Shown piece by piece: positions 1-11,914 of a stretch of 64,000 nucleotides of DNA. Source of the stretch: Neoarius graeffei. Taxonomy: Eukaryota; Chordata; Actinopteri; Siluriformes; Ariidae. The notes beneath the pieces are model-generated. The model was not told the DNA's origin, did not search any database, and saw only the letters and a list, made by a program, of their open reading frames with translations. Within the stretch, counting starts at the first letter, position 1, and each line of letters begins with the position of its first letter. The position numbers and the translations under genes are program-made. The DNA is taken from NCBI RefSeq assembly GCF_027579695.1, contig NC_083570.1, positions 5,797,001 to 5,861,000 of the forward strand, given 5' to 3'.

Positions 1-576
1 CCTATCATTATACGAAGAATATTAAAATAAACTCTAAAAACTAACATTCAAAATTCTGCATGGTAATAATTCTTAATATAACTTCATAAAAAATACAAAA
101 AATCGAATTAAACACACTGCTGACAACTTAATGCTGATACCTACTAGGGATGGGCAGTCAGAAAAGACACACAATAACCTACAAAATAAAACAGACTACC
201 ACTGCTGTGTGCACTTCACCCCGACTGGGCCCGTGGTGGTCATGGCCCAGAGTATCCCTAGCTGGCAACAATGTATAATGCCCGCTGTCAATGGTAACGG
301 GAATTTTCACAGCAGAATCATGCCAGCGTATCACTTCGTAAGTAGAACAGTCAGCCTACACAAACTGTCTATCGTCATATCGTTAACATAGATGTGGCCA
401 GTCCTTGCACGCAGGTGGGGGAAATTAAGTAGCCTACTAATGCGAACATCATTTGAATTGAAAAAGTTGAAAACGATCATGACATTGCCTCGTAATTAAA
501 CTGAAGGCTGAAACGTCAAATAAAATTAATCATAAACTTTTTGTATATGTTTTCTCATGTTCACAAGTAGCCGTAT
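1..576. other. AT-rich stretch, no gene recognised
   Basis: I see no protein family, RNA gene or clear transposon end here. The one open frame (131-391, plus) has no recognisable motif and is not supported by neighbouring exons. It may be intron of the zinc-finger gene that runs leftward from 1299. Confidence 0.4.
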
Positions 577-711
577 TGTAAGGGAGATAACGTATAGTCC
601 GCGGGCGACAATAGGAAAATATTTCTCTCCGGCGTCGGGATGCTGTTCGTCCTGACGGGAATTTTTTTTCCTATAGGCTAGTCGCCCTTGGACAATACAT
701 TATCCCTTACA
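577..711. repeat. Short palindromic MITE-like element
   Basis: The left end TGTAAGGGAGATAA and the right end ATTATCCCTTACA are inverted copies. The pairing continues inward through GGGCGAC and CCTATAGG or AATAGGAAAA. The whole 135-bp unit folds back on itself, as small non-autonomous DNA transposons do. It carries no coding sequence. I could not assign a superfamily. Confidence 0.6.
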
Positions 712-742
712 TAATAATGATCATTATAAAATACAATATTAC

Positions 743-1299
743 CTCACGTGGTTGTCGTAAGTTGGGTTCACATCAATGCCATTCTTCTTGTGCAGGGTGA
801 TAAGTGGCCCAAATCTCACAAACGGCTCTTCCTCCTTGGCGATGAAGTAGGCAATGTTCATTTTGATCTTGAGCTGTCTCATTGCCTCCATCTCCGAAAT
901 CTTCACCTGTCTAACCAGGGCTGCGTCCACCGTCGAGCCTTTGTTCTGTCGAATTAAATAACCGTCTCTGCAGGCGATGTGCCGTTTAGATATGTTGTGT
1001 TTCGTGAGACTGTCTTTTTTAAAGTGCTGGTTTCCAGTCACAAATGCCGAATTCCCTGCTTGCTTCTGCCCTTTACAGTATTTGCAGTACATTAGCTCGT
1101 TTTCAAAAACTAGCCATGGAAAAAGCTTGATCCAGTCAGCCTGAAACTTGTAAACCTTACTGTTTACACCACTGCCGGTAGTAGCACTACTATCCCTCAC
1201 TGTTGTCGTATCCATTTCTTCTCTCACGATATCCTCCTCTCCCTCCTCGGATCTCACACGAGTTCTTTGAAAATACGACGATATTTGATTTTGTAACAT
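743..1299 (-). CDS. First coding exon, KIAA1586/ZNF862-like TTF-type zinc-finger protein
   Basis: The start at 1299 opens with MLQNQISSYFQ, the short N-terminal motif seen in KIAA1586/ZNF862-like and ZMYM-like proteins derived from hAT transposases. About residues 50-110 form a TTF-type zinc finger: KLFPWLVFENELMYCKYCK, then a FKKDSLTKHNISKRH segment giving the C-x2-C and the later H residues. The tail ends KKNGIDVNPTYDNHVR. The frame runs into a good splice donor (exon ends at 743, GT at 742-741), so this is probably exon 1 of a gene continuing leftward out of the window. No transposase catalytic core is present here. It could be a domesticated host gene or the 5' part of an hAT transposon gene; the clean donor favours a spliced gene. 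I see no break in this exon. Confidence 0.65.
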
Positions 1300-2173
1300 T
1301 TTTAGATTTACGATACTGACGCTGAGTGAACAAATGTAGCACTTTCCCCTGAGACGATGAAAAGGTTAGAACGTTGAGAGTCTTTGCTTTCCCGCCGCTC
1401 AACAGAAATGCGAGGCGTCATCGCACGTCAAGACGTGTTCCAACAGTTCTGATTGGTAGGGTATGAAAACTAGAAATAAGACCACACTTTGTTTGTTATT
1501 ATTTTAGGGGCAAAATGCGAATGAAATGGCTGAAATCGGTTCTCGCATGTGTGCTCCCATTCTGTTTTTCCTACTCGCACCAATCTATTTTTAGTCGCAT
1601 ATGCGAGTAAAATGGTCACACTGTACAGCCTTGGCCATTTACCTGCGCTACTTCATAAAAGTCAAACATTGGCTCATGGCTTTAAATCTAACTTTTAATT
1701 CCAAATACACGTTGGATATGCAGCTGTGGGTGTGTGTGGGTGTGTCTGACATCATTGCAGGCCTTGGCGCCGTCCAGACACATCTCTGATCAATAATACA
1801 CATTTCATATCAAAATTAAGCAGAATGTTCTAAATGGAATTTTTAAACAATGTCATGAGACAGAAGGTCATTTTAACTGAACAGAATAAATCCTTACAAT
1901 TTTGTCACAAAATAAATTACTGCCTTCTTGGTCAAGAATAAATACTTACAATTATTTATAAATAAAGGAATAAAATCTTAGTGTGTAGTTTTTGTTGAGT
2001 CATTGTCAACTCTCTTGACTTGTGACACTAGCCTACCAACAGTGATGGATTACAGTGTACTTACTACTAGATTAGATACTGCAAGGTAAGGATTGACTCA
2101 CTGGTCAGAACAATAAGTGAAAACTATATATGAATGATATTGACTGACATGAATGTGTCCTTTTGTTAATTCA
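1300..2173. other. Spacer between two divergent coding regions
   Basis: This stretch lies between the minus-strand zinc-finger exon and the plus-strand SAMD3-like locus, so it should hold the promoter of the former. A short open segment 2045-2085 (starting MDYSVL and ending at a GTAAGG donor) could be a first exon of the SAMD3-like locus, but its phase does not join cleanly to the next exon. I see no other gene. Confidence 0.3.
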
Positions 2174-4380
2174 GGTTCACCCTCAGTTATGAGAGAGGAT
2201 GATTCCTCCTCATTACTTACCAGTGAAATTGAAGAGGTGAGCACTGGTGAAGAATCATTTGTGTGTGTGACACTGATGATATCGACACCACGCCGAAGTC
2301 CACTGCTACAAGGAGCCCAGTCTCAGTCACAGCCATGAGAAGTCAAGCCTCACCTACTACTTCAGAGAGTGGCTCCTCACTTTTAGCTGGAGAAGATAGT
2401 AGCTGGCATTACAGCTTTGAAATACCCTGGAATAAGATGCCCTCAAATACAAGAAGGGTGTTGGATACTGAGAAGAGACTGACTGCAGCAGAGAGAAGGG
2501 AGATTATTAGGATTGTCACTGCTGAAATACTGACTGTATGCAAGAAACCTGGAAAGAGGCACATCACTGAAATTTCAAGGGAAATGGTAATTCACTCCCC
2601 AAAATCCTTCCGAGATGAGATTGAGGGCCAGGTTGTCGGCACTGGGCATGACTCACTTGTGAAACAGTTCATATCTCGGATTGATAACTATAGACGACTC
2701 CAAGCTCCTGCCCAGAAAAGGCTTTCTGAAAGTGACACTCCTGACAATGCAAAAAAAGCATGCAAAGATGCATATGGCTGCATTAATCCTGACCCAGAGC
2801 TTCCTGCTGGTGAAACAAAAGATAAGCAAAAACAAGAACTAATGATGTTCAAAGACAAAGATGCAAAGAAAATAGAAAGACTGATGGTTGATGTTTCCCT
2901 CACAGAGGAGAGACATACTGTCAGGACTGAAGGAGACAGAAGAGATCCTTAAGGAATGGCCTTTCCTCTGCCAGGAAATTGGAATGAGGCTTCATTTCAG
3001 AGAACTAACAGGTGTCCAGATTGATGACAGCTTTGAAGAGTCCACAGCCACCAAGTTCAGAAGAATCCTGCAGTATTTTCAGTTTATTCAAACTGAGCCG
3101 TCCAGCAGAGCAGGCACTATTCTGAACCAAGCCCTGGCAGGAGGTGATGAAACTTGTGCAGCTGTACTGATGCTTCTTGTCCATTTTAAAGAGCAGGAAG
3201 ACAAGATGTTAGTAAATGTCGATGACGCCGCCATTGCGACTGATGTGGACACCACCAGGCTACCATGGACACCCTGCATTGTGGTCTGTGGTAGGTGTGC
3301 CAAAAAATAATGTTATGACTTAATATCTTTGTTTACACATATGGAGGAGTGCACCATACACTGCAAAACATGTTTAGAGCTGGAGAAATCATTTTACATA
3401 ACTTACATTTTTTTTTTTTTTTTACACTTGGCACAGTTTTTGTTTTGCAGTGTGTGGAACACAGCTCCTGGCTTAGTTAACCATTAGGGATCCATAAACA
3501 TGTAGCAAACTATTTACTGGCTATGGTAATAATACTTTCGCACTGTTTTCAGGTAATAGCCCACTCACTGCCAAGATGTTCATGGTTGCTGTGGACCAGG
3601 TCATAGTCAACGAACAGCTTCACCAAAGCATTCCAGATGTTCTGCTCATATTACCTGCACAACATTGACTACCCAGTGGAACTTGCCGCTACTCTGGAGT
3701 TCTTGCAGAGGTACACTTTCAGAATGCATGCACACGCTGCTTTACAGGTAGATAATGTAGAATTTGCCAGTTGCTGTTTGTAAACACACAGCATTCAAAC
3801 CTAGCAACTCCTCCCCAGCTCATAACTCTGACATGCGTATCTCAAGGAAATTGAATTGAATGCAACTGGACTTGGTTATAGGTCTTTGAAGACTTCTTCG
3901 TCAGTTCATGGTCGTCTGACTAGGCTGGATTAGACTAGGACTAGTCCTAGGTGAAACGTCTTCAAAGACATATAACCAAGTCCAGTTGCGTTCAATTAAA
4001 TTTCCTCGTGATAACTATGACCTGGCTGAATGAGAATATTCACAGGCTCTGAGACATGCGGTACGTATACATACTGCTCAAGTTAGGAGTCTCAGTGCAT
4101 TTCTACTCTCAACCCCCTCTAATGATTGGAAATTGCATAGTGTAGCTTTGTGAAAACGTATTAACTTTGTATCTAAAGATGCTGTTTCACTGGCTTTAAT
4201 GCCAACATTAGTTTTCTCTGAATGGTTTGTGTTAAATGTTTTTCCAACAGATGCATCTTCAGAATCAACCCAGATCAAGGGACCAAAGTCGAGCGAAAAG
4301 CAAAGGGACGTCAGTATGCTGTCAACCCAAGGGTGCTGAGCCTCATTTCCAAAATTGCCAATTTTGAATGGACAGAGTAA
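2174..4380 (+). pseudogene. SAMD3-like (sterile alpha motif domain-containing protein 3-like) gene, decayed
   Basis: The coding blocks match the SAMD3-like family that is multi-copy in fish. Exon 2174-3291 contains TAAERREIIRIVTAEILT and a later HFRELTGVQIDDSFEEST segment. It ends PWTPCIVVCG at a GTAGGT donor. The next exon, from about 3553 to 3708, gives MFMVAVDQVIVNE and then NIDYPVELAATLEFLQR. The last exon starts after the acceptor near 4250, reads CIFRINPDQGTKVERKAKG and KIANFEWTE, and stops at 4380. Splice phases join across both introns. The frame shifts at three places: near 2265 inside a GTGTGTGTG run (about +2), near 2888, and near 3615. A palindromic repeat sits in the last intron. 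With three shifts the locus is unlikely to make a full protein, although assembly error at the GT run is possible. Family function is poorly known. Confidence 0.75.
3843..4006. repeat. Inverted-repeat (hairpin) element in the SAMD3-like last intron
   Basis: The left arm reads GGAAATTGAATTGAATGCAA, CTGGACTTGGTTATA and GTCTTTGAAGAC. The right arm is its reverse complement, with CTAGGACTAGTCCTAG near the middle. The GAAACGTCTTCAAAGAC and CCAAGTCCAGTTGC words are a common teleost repeat. It is non-coding. Confidence 0.65.
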
Positions 4381-4962
4381 AAGGGTGAGATCACTACCTC
4401 ACCAAACAAACACGTGTCCATGTGAATGCCAGGACCAAAGGTTTCCAAGTAGAACAGTGCATTGAAATAAGTTGATGAATGTTATTGAAGTGTTGATTCA
4501 TTTGAGAAACTTTTTGTAAGCACAGCCTATATATAATATACACTTGCAATAGATTGAAGATTTCTGTTCTCAGTGTCTCACTCTGCGGCTGGCAGGTTAT
4601 TGTTAGATATAAGGTGCATCAGACTTGTTCATGTGTTAGGCCTATTTGGCACACACAAATTGAAGCTTTAATTTGGAGGCCCTTCATTCAAAAGAGCACT
4701 CTGGGGGTTCATGATGCCCTTATCATTAAGTGTAAATGCATTGATGAATGTTTGAATAAAACATTCAACAGCAAGAAGCTAATCGTTGTTGCTACTTCCT
4801 GCCTGGACTATTGCAAACCTTTTTCCTGACTTTGCCTTTCCTCATTTTATTTTTGTCAGATTCATTGGCATTATATCCAGAATTACAGTTTGAATATTAA
4901 AGTATGTCTACACCAGCACTTTTATACATACAATACAAGTACTAGTGAACAAGATTGTGAAT
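4381..4962. other. No gene recognised
   Basis: This region follows the stop of the SAMD3-like locus and may include its old 3' untranslated region. The 91-residue open frame at 4554-4829 has no recognisable motif. Confidence 0.3.
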
Positions 4963-5290
4963 AAGATTTACCTTAACATTACAGAGAAAAACATCAGTAG
5001 GACATACCGTACATGTAAACCTATATATAATGAGCTACATATTTAATTAGTTTGAATGTAAAAATATACGGATATAAAACTAATCCTTACCTTATTACAG
5101 AGAAAAACGTTAGGTTGTTAGTATGGACAAACCTTTATATAAAAAGCCACATATTTAATTACAGGTTGAATGTATAATTACATGTGAATATAAAAATTTA
5201 CCTTAAAATTAGTGTTAATATTGTTAGTATGGACAAGCTTTAATATACCAGGCTACATATATAATTACTGTCATTTTACATGAATTTGTA
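4963..5290. repeat. AT-rich imperfect tandem repeat, unit about 110-125 bp
   Basis: The words TTACAGAGAAAAAC, GTTAGTATGGACAA, CTACATATTTAATTA and GTTTGAATGTA recur about three times in the same order. Copies are diverged and of unequal length. No coding content. Confidence 0.55.
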
Positions 5291-5317
5291 TGTAATTTAA
5301 GAAAACTGAAGCTCATG

Positions 5318-6357
5318 TAAAATTAATACATTAGTAAATAACACACAACTATCCTTAAACATTTCAGAATTAGTCACTGCAGTCTCAACTAGACGAAATG
5401 TACACAATAAAGGCAAATGGAGCTTCCACTCGATCAAGAGCTGGATGGATCGAACAGGGTGAAAAAAGTTCATCGTATTTCTTGAGACTTGAAAAACAAA
5501 GACAAACTAAGAAAAAAATGAGTAAGCTTATGACCAATAATAGAAGATCAGAAATGAGTACAGGATGAAATTTGGCTCGTTTATTGTAACTTAAATTTAA
5601 TAAATCAGAATGTGACGTTTTATTTTATCCCATCAATGATGACATCAAAAAACTGGATGAAGACAAACGTACACTTGATGAGGAATGAACTATAACAGAA
5701 ATTGAAATTGCATTAAAACAAATGAAAAATGGTAAATCACCAGGAATCGATGGCTTAACATCTGAATTTTTGAAATACTTTTGGGTGGATATTTAAAAAA
5801 AATATATAGAGCATTTTTAGAATGCATTCACAAAGGATGTTTATCCCCGACGATGAAGACAGGCTTAATAACCTTGCTACCAAAACCCAAAAAAGACTTC
5901 TTGTTGCTAGACAATTGGAGACCTATAACCTTACTATGCAATGATTATAAATTACTTGCCTTAGTATCTGCTAATCGTCTAAAGCGTGGACTTGTAAAAC
6001 TTGTAGACGAATATCAATCAGCCTTCATGAAGGGAAGATATATTCAAAACCACGTCTGACTGATTCTGGATATGATTGATTACCAATCAATTATTCAATC
6101 AGTCTTGTTTTATTTCTAGACTTTTTCAAAGCATTCGACACTGTGGAGCACGATTTTGTTTATAAAACTCAATCTTGGATTTGGAAAAGGGCTCGGCCAG
6201 GTTATTAAAATATTTCACAATGATATAACTATAAATATCTCCCTTAACCCTTTAATGACACCAAAATTTAAGATTTTACGTGGAATCAGACAAGGCTGCC
6301 CAATTTCACCAAAATTATTTTATGTCCACAAATGCGAGCGTACTTAACCTTGTGGAA
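5318..6357 (+). mobile_element. L1-Tx1 clade LINE ORF2 fragment (copy A)
   Basis: The sequence encodes the linker SRAGWIEQGEKSSSYF and the RT N-terminal part NGKSPGIDGLTSEFLKY. RT palm pieces LLPKPKKDFLLLDNWRPIT and RGIRQGCPISPKLF follow. Frames shift several times, and the catalytic YADD region is absent. It is 5'- and 3'-truncated. It keeps a segment (about 6090-6265) lost from copy B, while copy B keeps about 960 bp (roughly 37508-38464) lost here; the A deletion joins at GGAATAATATGAAAC. It forms the left edge of segmental copy A. Confidence 0.85.
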
Positions 6358-6603
6358 TAATATGAAACAAACAGAACTTTATAATGCGAAGGTCATGAGA
6401 TCATTTTCTTTTTAAATTTGACGAGTTTCTTGTCTGACAGTTAATTTTTAACATTTCCTTTTTAATTATTTTAAATTATTCATCTGTTTTAATTTAAATA
6501 TTAAAATGAGTGTTTTGTGCAGCTGGATTGTGTTCTAGTGAAACAGACGACTGAGCAACAAGGTGGCAACGTGCAGGAATTTTACAGAAAACACTACACA
6601 CTT

Positions 6604-7136
6604 TTATTCTGGATCACACAATCTCACTGTAGAACCATAAAACAAGTAGAACCCAAACCCAGCGTATAGAGTCTGAGTGAATGTGGTGTGGACTCTGTGG
6701 AGGAGCTTCATCGTGTCAGAGACGCTGTAGAAGGACAGAGTTCCTGCACTGTGATCCACATACACTCCTATTCTGGAGGCTGATGGAACTCTGAGATCAG
6801 TCTCAATGCTGTTGTGCCGGAAAGAGAGAGAAGAAGAAGAACACCGCAGTCTCCAGGACTGATTGTTGAATCCAAACCGACACTCATTACCCCGTCCTTT
6901 CCTGCTGGTGTCTTTATATGAGACTGATATGGACACACCACCACCGCTCCACTCCACCTCCCAGTAACAGCGTCCACACACACTCTCCTTACACAACACC
7001 TGACAGCAGGAATCAAATCTCTCTGGATGATCAGAGTAACGCTGCTCTCTCTCACTCTCTCTCACCGCTCTGTTCTTCTCAGACAGAATGAGGTGACGAT
7101 GTGCCGTGTTGGGATCCAGAGTCAGATAACAGAAAT
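6604..7136 (-). CDS. finTRIM A exon 5: PRY-SPRY (B30.2) domain
   Basis: The acceptor at 7137-7138 joins exon 4 in phase 1 and gives DFCYLTLDPNTAHRHLILSE, the typical PRY start. SPRY motifs follow: CYWEVEW, the LRCSS block, RIGVYVDHSAGTLSFYSV and the C-terminal YAGFGFYLFY segment before VRLCDPE and the TAA stop at 6604-6606. The last strand region is 12 bp longer than in copy B. Differences from copy B cluster in predicted SPRY loops. Confidence 0.88.
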
Positions 7137-10010
7137 CTAAAATAAAAGAGAAAAACAAACTGAACAATGTGAACATGAATATCTGCGCTGGGGGCGTGGT
7201 CACGAAAACAGCAGTTCGGTTGCAGTGAAAACTTTTCTCTGTACAGCAACCAATCAGAATTCAGATACATTCCGTTGCCAAGTAAAACAGTGTTGCTAGA
7301 TTGGGCGGGTTTGACGTTATTTCGGCGGGTTTTAATCAGATGTTCTGTGTGAGAATGCAGCCAGAGACACTTCTACAGCCTTAGAAGGACACATTCTATG
7401 TACTATCTCCGTCCACTAGTCTACATCCAATCCAGTGGCGGCTGGTGGGCTTTGAAATAGGGGAAGCTCAGTTTTAGGTCTACATAATACAATTTTTCAA
7501 TTATTTGTTATTTGTCATGAGTCAATTTGTTGTTATGTGGGTCTGTCTCAGAAACTGGTCTCTCATTTGGGACATTATGGTCAAAAAATAAATTTTCTAA
7601 TTTTACTATTTTTTATTTTTTTTTTGCATTTACCTAACACTCAATGTTTTATCATGTTTAATAAGAATAAAGATATCATCTTGCTTTATCTGGCCTCTGC
7701 TGTGGAATTTTTTTTTATTACAATTCAAATGTTTTTGTAAATTTTTTTTTAAATATTGGAAAAAATTCCTCTTTTTGATTGATTGGGTTAAAAATGCCAA
7801 GTTATGATGACAATTGATTATTCACTTAAATATGAATAATACGATACCATTTTGGGTATTTGATATGGCAAAATAGGACACAATGGAAAAATCAAGAACG
7901 CACCGGAAAGATGAGAATAACGGAGGTGGTAAAAGAAGAGCGACTGTACCGGCTGAAGGTCGCGCGGGTCTCTGCTGTGGCGCGCGAGCAACGGGACATC
8001 ACTACCGCACCGGACGGAGCGCGAGGCGGGGGCGGGGCAATATGACTGACCGTACTTTGCCATTATAGCAGATACCAGCTGTTAGCAGCTAGCACTGCAG
8101 ATCCCAATAAGGCTCAAGCTAGCCTACAACCACGTTGATTGAACTACAAATGAAATAAACGAGTGAATTCACAAATGATCAAACTGATAGAATGGATGAA
8201 AGTTAACGGAGCACAATGAGTAATATTTACATTTATTTACAGAGTAATGCACAGAGACATCAATGAGAAGAAACGTTTATATGAAAAGAAATTCGGACAG
8301 CACTTTGGCACACGACTACACTTTCTCGACATCCGCTAGGGACTGACTGATCATGCTTCCGTGTTCCTCGCCGAAGTACAGCGAGTGCCCTCCTCATGTC
8401 TTTCAAACACCACCTCCAATAATCCTTTATCAGCCCGGCTTCTTGGCCCGCCCATGTCCCGTTTACCCCCAGAGATTCCCGGCTTCCCCGGAAGTGACGA
8501 TTTTGTCGATTTTACCCAATAACAACTAGCCGAAATTGGCTGTTCAGAGCCGTCTCCTAGACTGCAACGGATACCCGGCTGCCAGCCCATAGAGCCCATT
8601 GAAATAAGAAAGGTTACAGCCTGGCAGCAAAGGTGATTCTCGTAGCGAACTGCAAGTTCGTCAGACATCACTCAAATAAGTTACAGGATGACATAGGGAT
8701 AGTTATGAACGTAAATACAATCTTGGGCATAGATTATGTTATGCAAGTTATTGTTTTAATGAGAATTCAACGTCGTAGACGCCGCAGTTTGGGGAGAGAA
8801 TTTTAGGGGAAGTTCGGCTTCCCTTGTTGTCTCTGAGAAATCGCCCCGATCCAATCCAATCCATATTAAACACTTCTGTGACCCAATCAGAGATCGCGGG
8901 CATCACACGACACAAAGACCTAGTTTACCCAGCACCCCTTAGGTATTTTAAACAACCAAAATCGAGCATTGGCTCAAATTGATCATTAACAAACATTTAT
9001 CTCATTAAGTATTATTTAAACAAAACAATGTCGATGTAACTGTAAGACTAATATGAATGTGTGTAATGTAGTGCAGAAACTGAACTCATAAACTAGTAAA
9101 TAAGAATGACGCAATCCATTCTCCATTTTCTCTTCTCATGTTACATTCAGCCATGCATCGGAGCCCAACTTTTTTTTTAATTGAAGTATATAAAACAGGT
9201 ACAACCTAACAAATCCACAAAAATCAGCATAACAGATGAAGAAAATACATGGATGTAGACAAAAATAAATTAAGCAGAATAACTAGGCCTATAAAATTAA
9301 TAAAACAAACAGGATAAAAAGATAAATAAATAAAAAATAAATAACCTCAGCAATGCAGATGTTAGATATGCATCGTAGCCTAACATAGCCTACATAATAT
9401 TCTGTGTGTGCGCCACCTACTGGTGCATGTAGGATTCAGAACACAGCAGATGATTGCAGAGTTATAATCTGATTGAACCACACGGAGCCGAGTACCAGAC
9501 AGCAGATTCTTCACCTCCAGCACTGACGGCCTCATGCTGCTATTTGTTCGATTTACAAATAGTATACTGGACTTTAGCTGCATATTTTTACTTTACAAGA
9601 TAGGCATCAAGTCCGTTTTACATTTTGGGCGGTTTTAAGTGCATGTTGGCGGGTTTTGAACATATTTTGGGCTGGAAAACGTCAGCAGTATCTGGCAACC
9701 CTGAAGTAAAATTGTAACCTGTCAAAGTTCTCGAGCCCTCGTGCTGTTTTACCGTTAGATCAATCACATATCAGCTTAAACTAGCATTCTAAAACTAGTT
9801 AAAGATCCCACAGAAGAGAGCGACTCCCCCTGCCAGCCTCATGGAACGCAGTGTTTAAGGCTCCGGATGGGTTTTATTTCCATTTATGAGGGAAAGGAAC
9901 ATACACCCTCCCGACAGTCAGTGCGGTATTCGCTTGGAAAACACATTTGCAAATTGGTAGAATGAGTTCATCATCACATGCAAGATTTGCAGTTAATCAA
10001 ATGGATTTCA

Positions 10011-10043
<33 letters not shown>

Positions 10044-11877
10044 TGAATTACTACAGTTCTGAACTTCAAATGTTAAAAGTCTGGCCTTTGGAGAGATGAT
10101 GGAGACTCTTTTGGTGGAACACAACGGAGCAAAATATTGTGACCCTCTAATGTTGACCTGAAGTTGGCACCACTGGGGGTTGGCATTGGGTTTTTGTCCC
10201 CACCAATGTTAATACCAAACCTACGCCCTTGCCTACATGTTATCTCGTTCTAATTGTTGTGACTTTTATCCAAATGACAGCTGGCAATACGTTGTTACTT
10301 TGCACTTTTTGTTGATCTGGGTACTAATCTTTGAGAAACTGGATTGGCAGAATGTTGCCTGTGAAGAAAAGAATGTCTTTTTATTACCCTGTGCCAAGTT
10401 AATATTCACTTCAGTGCAATTTTTAAGAGCCATAAATTGTATTTTATTTATTGTTTTTGTTGTGAGTGGTTTTGTTTGATTGTTTTATTTCTTGAGCTTA
10501 TTTATTTATATTTATTTTTTATGTTCCACTGTTGAATTGAATAAGTTGACTTAATTAAAAAGTTTACTGTTCTATGAAAGGGTGTATTTGCATGATCATT
10601 ATTATTTTACTAGTGGCATAAAATTGTCTTGAAAAGACGTCAACAATAATATCGTTTATCGCAATAATTTCTGAGACAATATATCATCCAAAAAAATTTG
10701 TGATCATGGCAGGCCTAGACGTGTGTGTGTGTGTGTGTGTGTTAGATGTACATTTCAGAAACTCTTCTCTGCTCTGTGGTCCTGAAATGATCTAAACTGC
10801 TGCAGCTGTGGAGAGAAAAATAGAAACATGAGTTTGTGTAAAAGATGGAAAGAGTTTAAAGTGATCCAGTCAGTTTATTCATTTTAAATCAGTGTTTTAG
10901 TTCAAAGTGTCGGGTGAATAAAGTGTCTGCAGAAAAGAAAGCAGGAGCATCGCTAAGAAATAACACATCACTGTGTTTCTCCAGCAGGAACAGCTCCTCT
11001 TACCATGTGGAGGGATTTTGTTGAATTCCTCCTCACAGAATTCCTCGAGTCTCTTTTTCAGATCTGAGAGAGAATTCCTCACTCCATCAAATGAGAGATG
11101 TTGATGGACAGTGACGCTGGATGTGTGGAAATTTGGTCTGCTCCTTGTCGGAGACCGACGTCCAGAAGCTAAAACCTACAGAAAGCAAATGAAATGTAAA
11201 ACCCACTTGTGATGTCAGACAGGGACATTTATTGTTCCCTTAATGAGAGGTGTTTTAGAGAGTGTGTGAGGAACAGCTGGCTCTGTAGATCAGACAGTGA
11301 GTGTTACCTGGAGGAAATGGATGTGATCGTGTGTGTGTGAAAGCTGCTCCAGCTCAGTGACTCTCCTCTGAAGATCAGCAATCTCCTGCTCCAGTTGCTC
11401 CAGGAGTCGTTCAGCTCGACTCAGTTCAGCCTTCTCCTGATCTCTGATCAGCTCCGTCACCTCCCAGCGCTTTTTCTCCATGGAGCTGATCAGCTCAGTA
11501 AAGATCCTCTCACTGTCCTCCACTGCTGTCTGTGCACTGAGCTGTTAGGACACACACACACACACACACACACAAGATTTAAAGCTCATCTATCATTCCC
11601 TCTCTTACTGGGACTGTAAATGACTCGTTGTCCATGTTGTGTGTGTTTCTAGGAGCAGCTCTGTCTCTGCTCACTGCTCACCTTTATAGTGTTCACAGCC
11701 TGTTTCAGCTCCTGCACCTTCTTCTGCTTCTCCTGGATTCTCTGCTGGGATTTCATCTGCTCCTCCTTTAACTCACTCTGAGGACAAATAAAATACATTT
11801 AGCTTTTTACACAGTACGAGCGACCTGGTTCCATATTAATGTCAGTTCAAAGTACATTCATGTTTCGCTCTGAAGGT

Positions 11878-11914
<37 letters not shown>

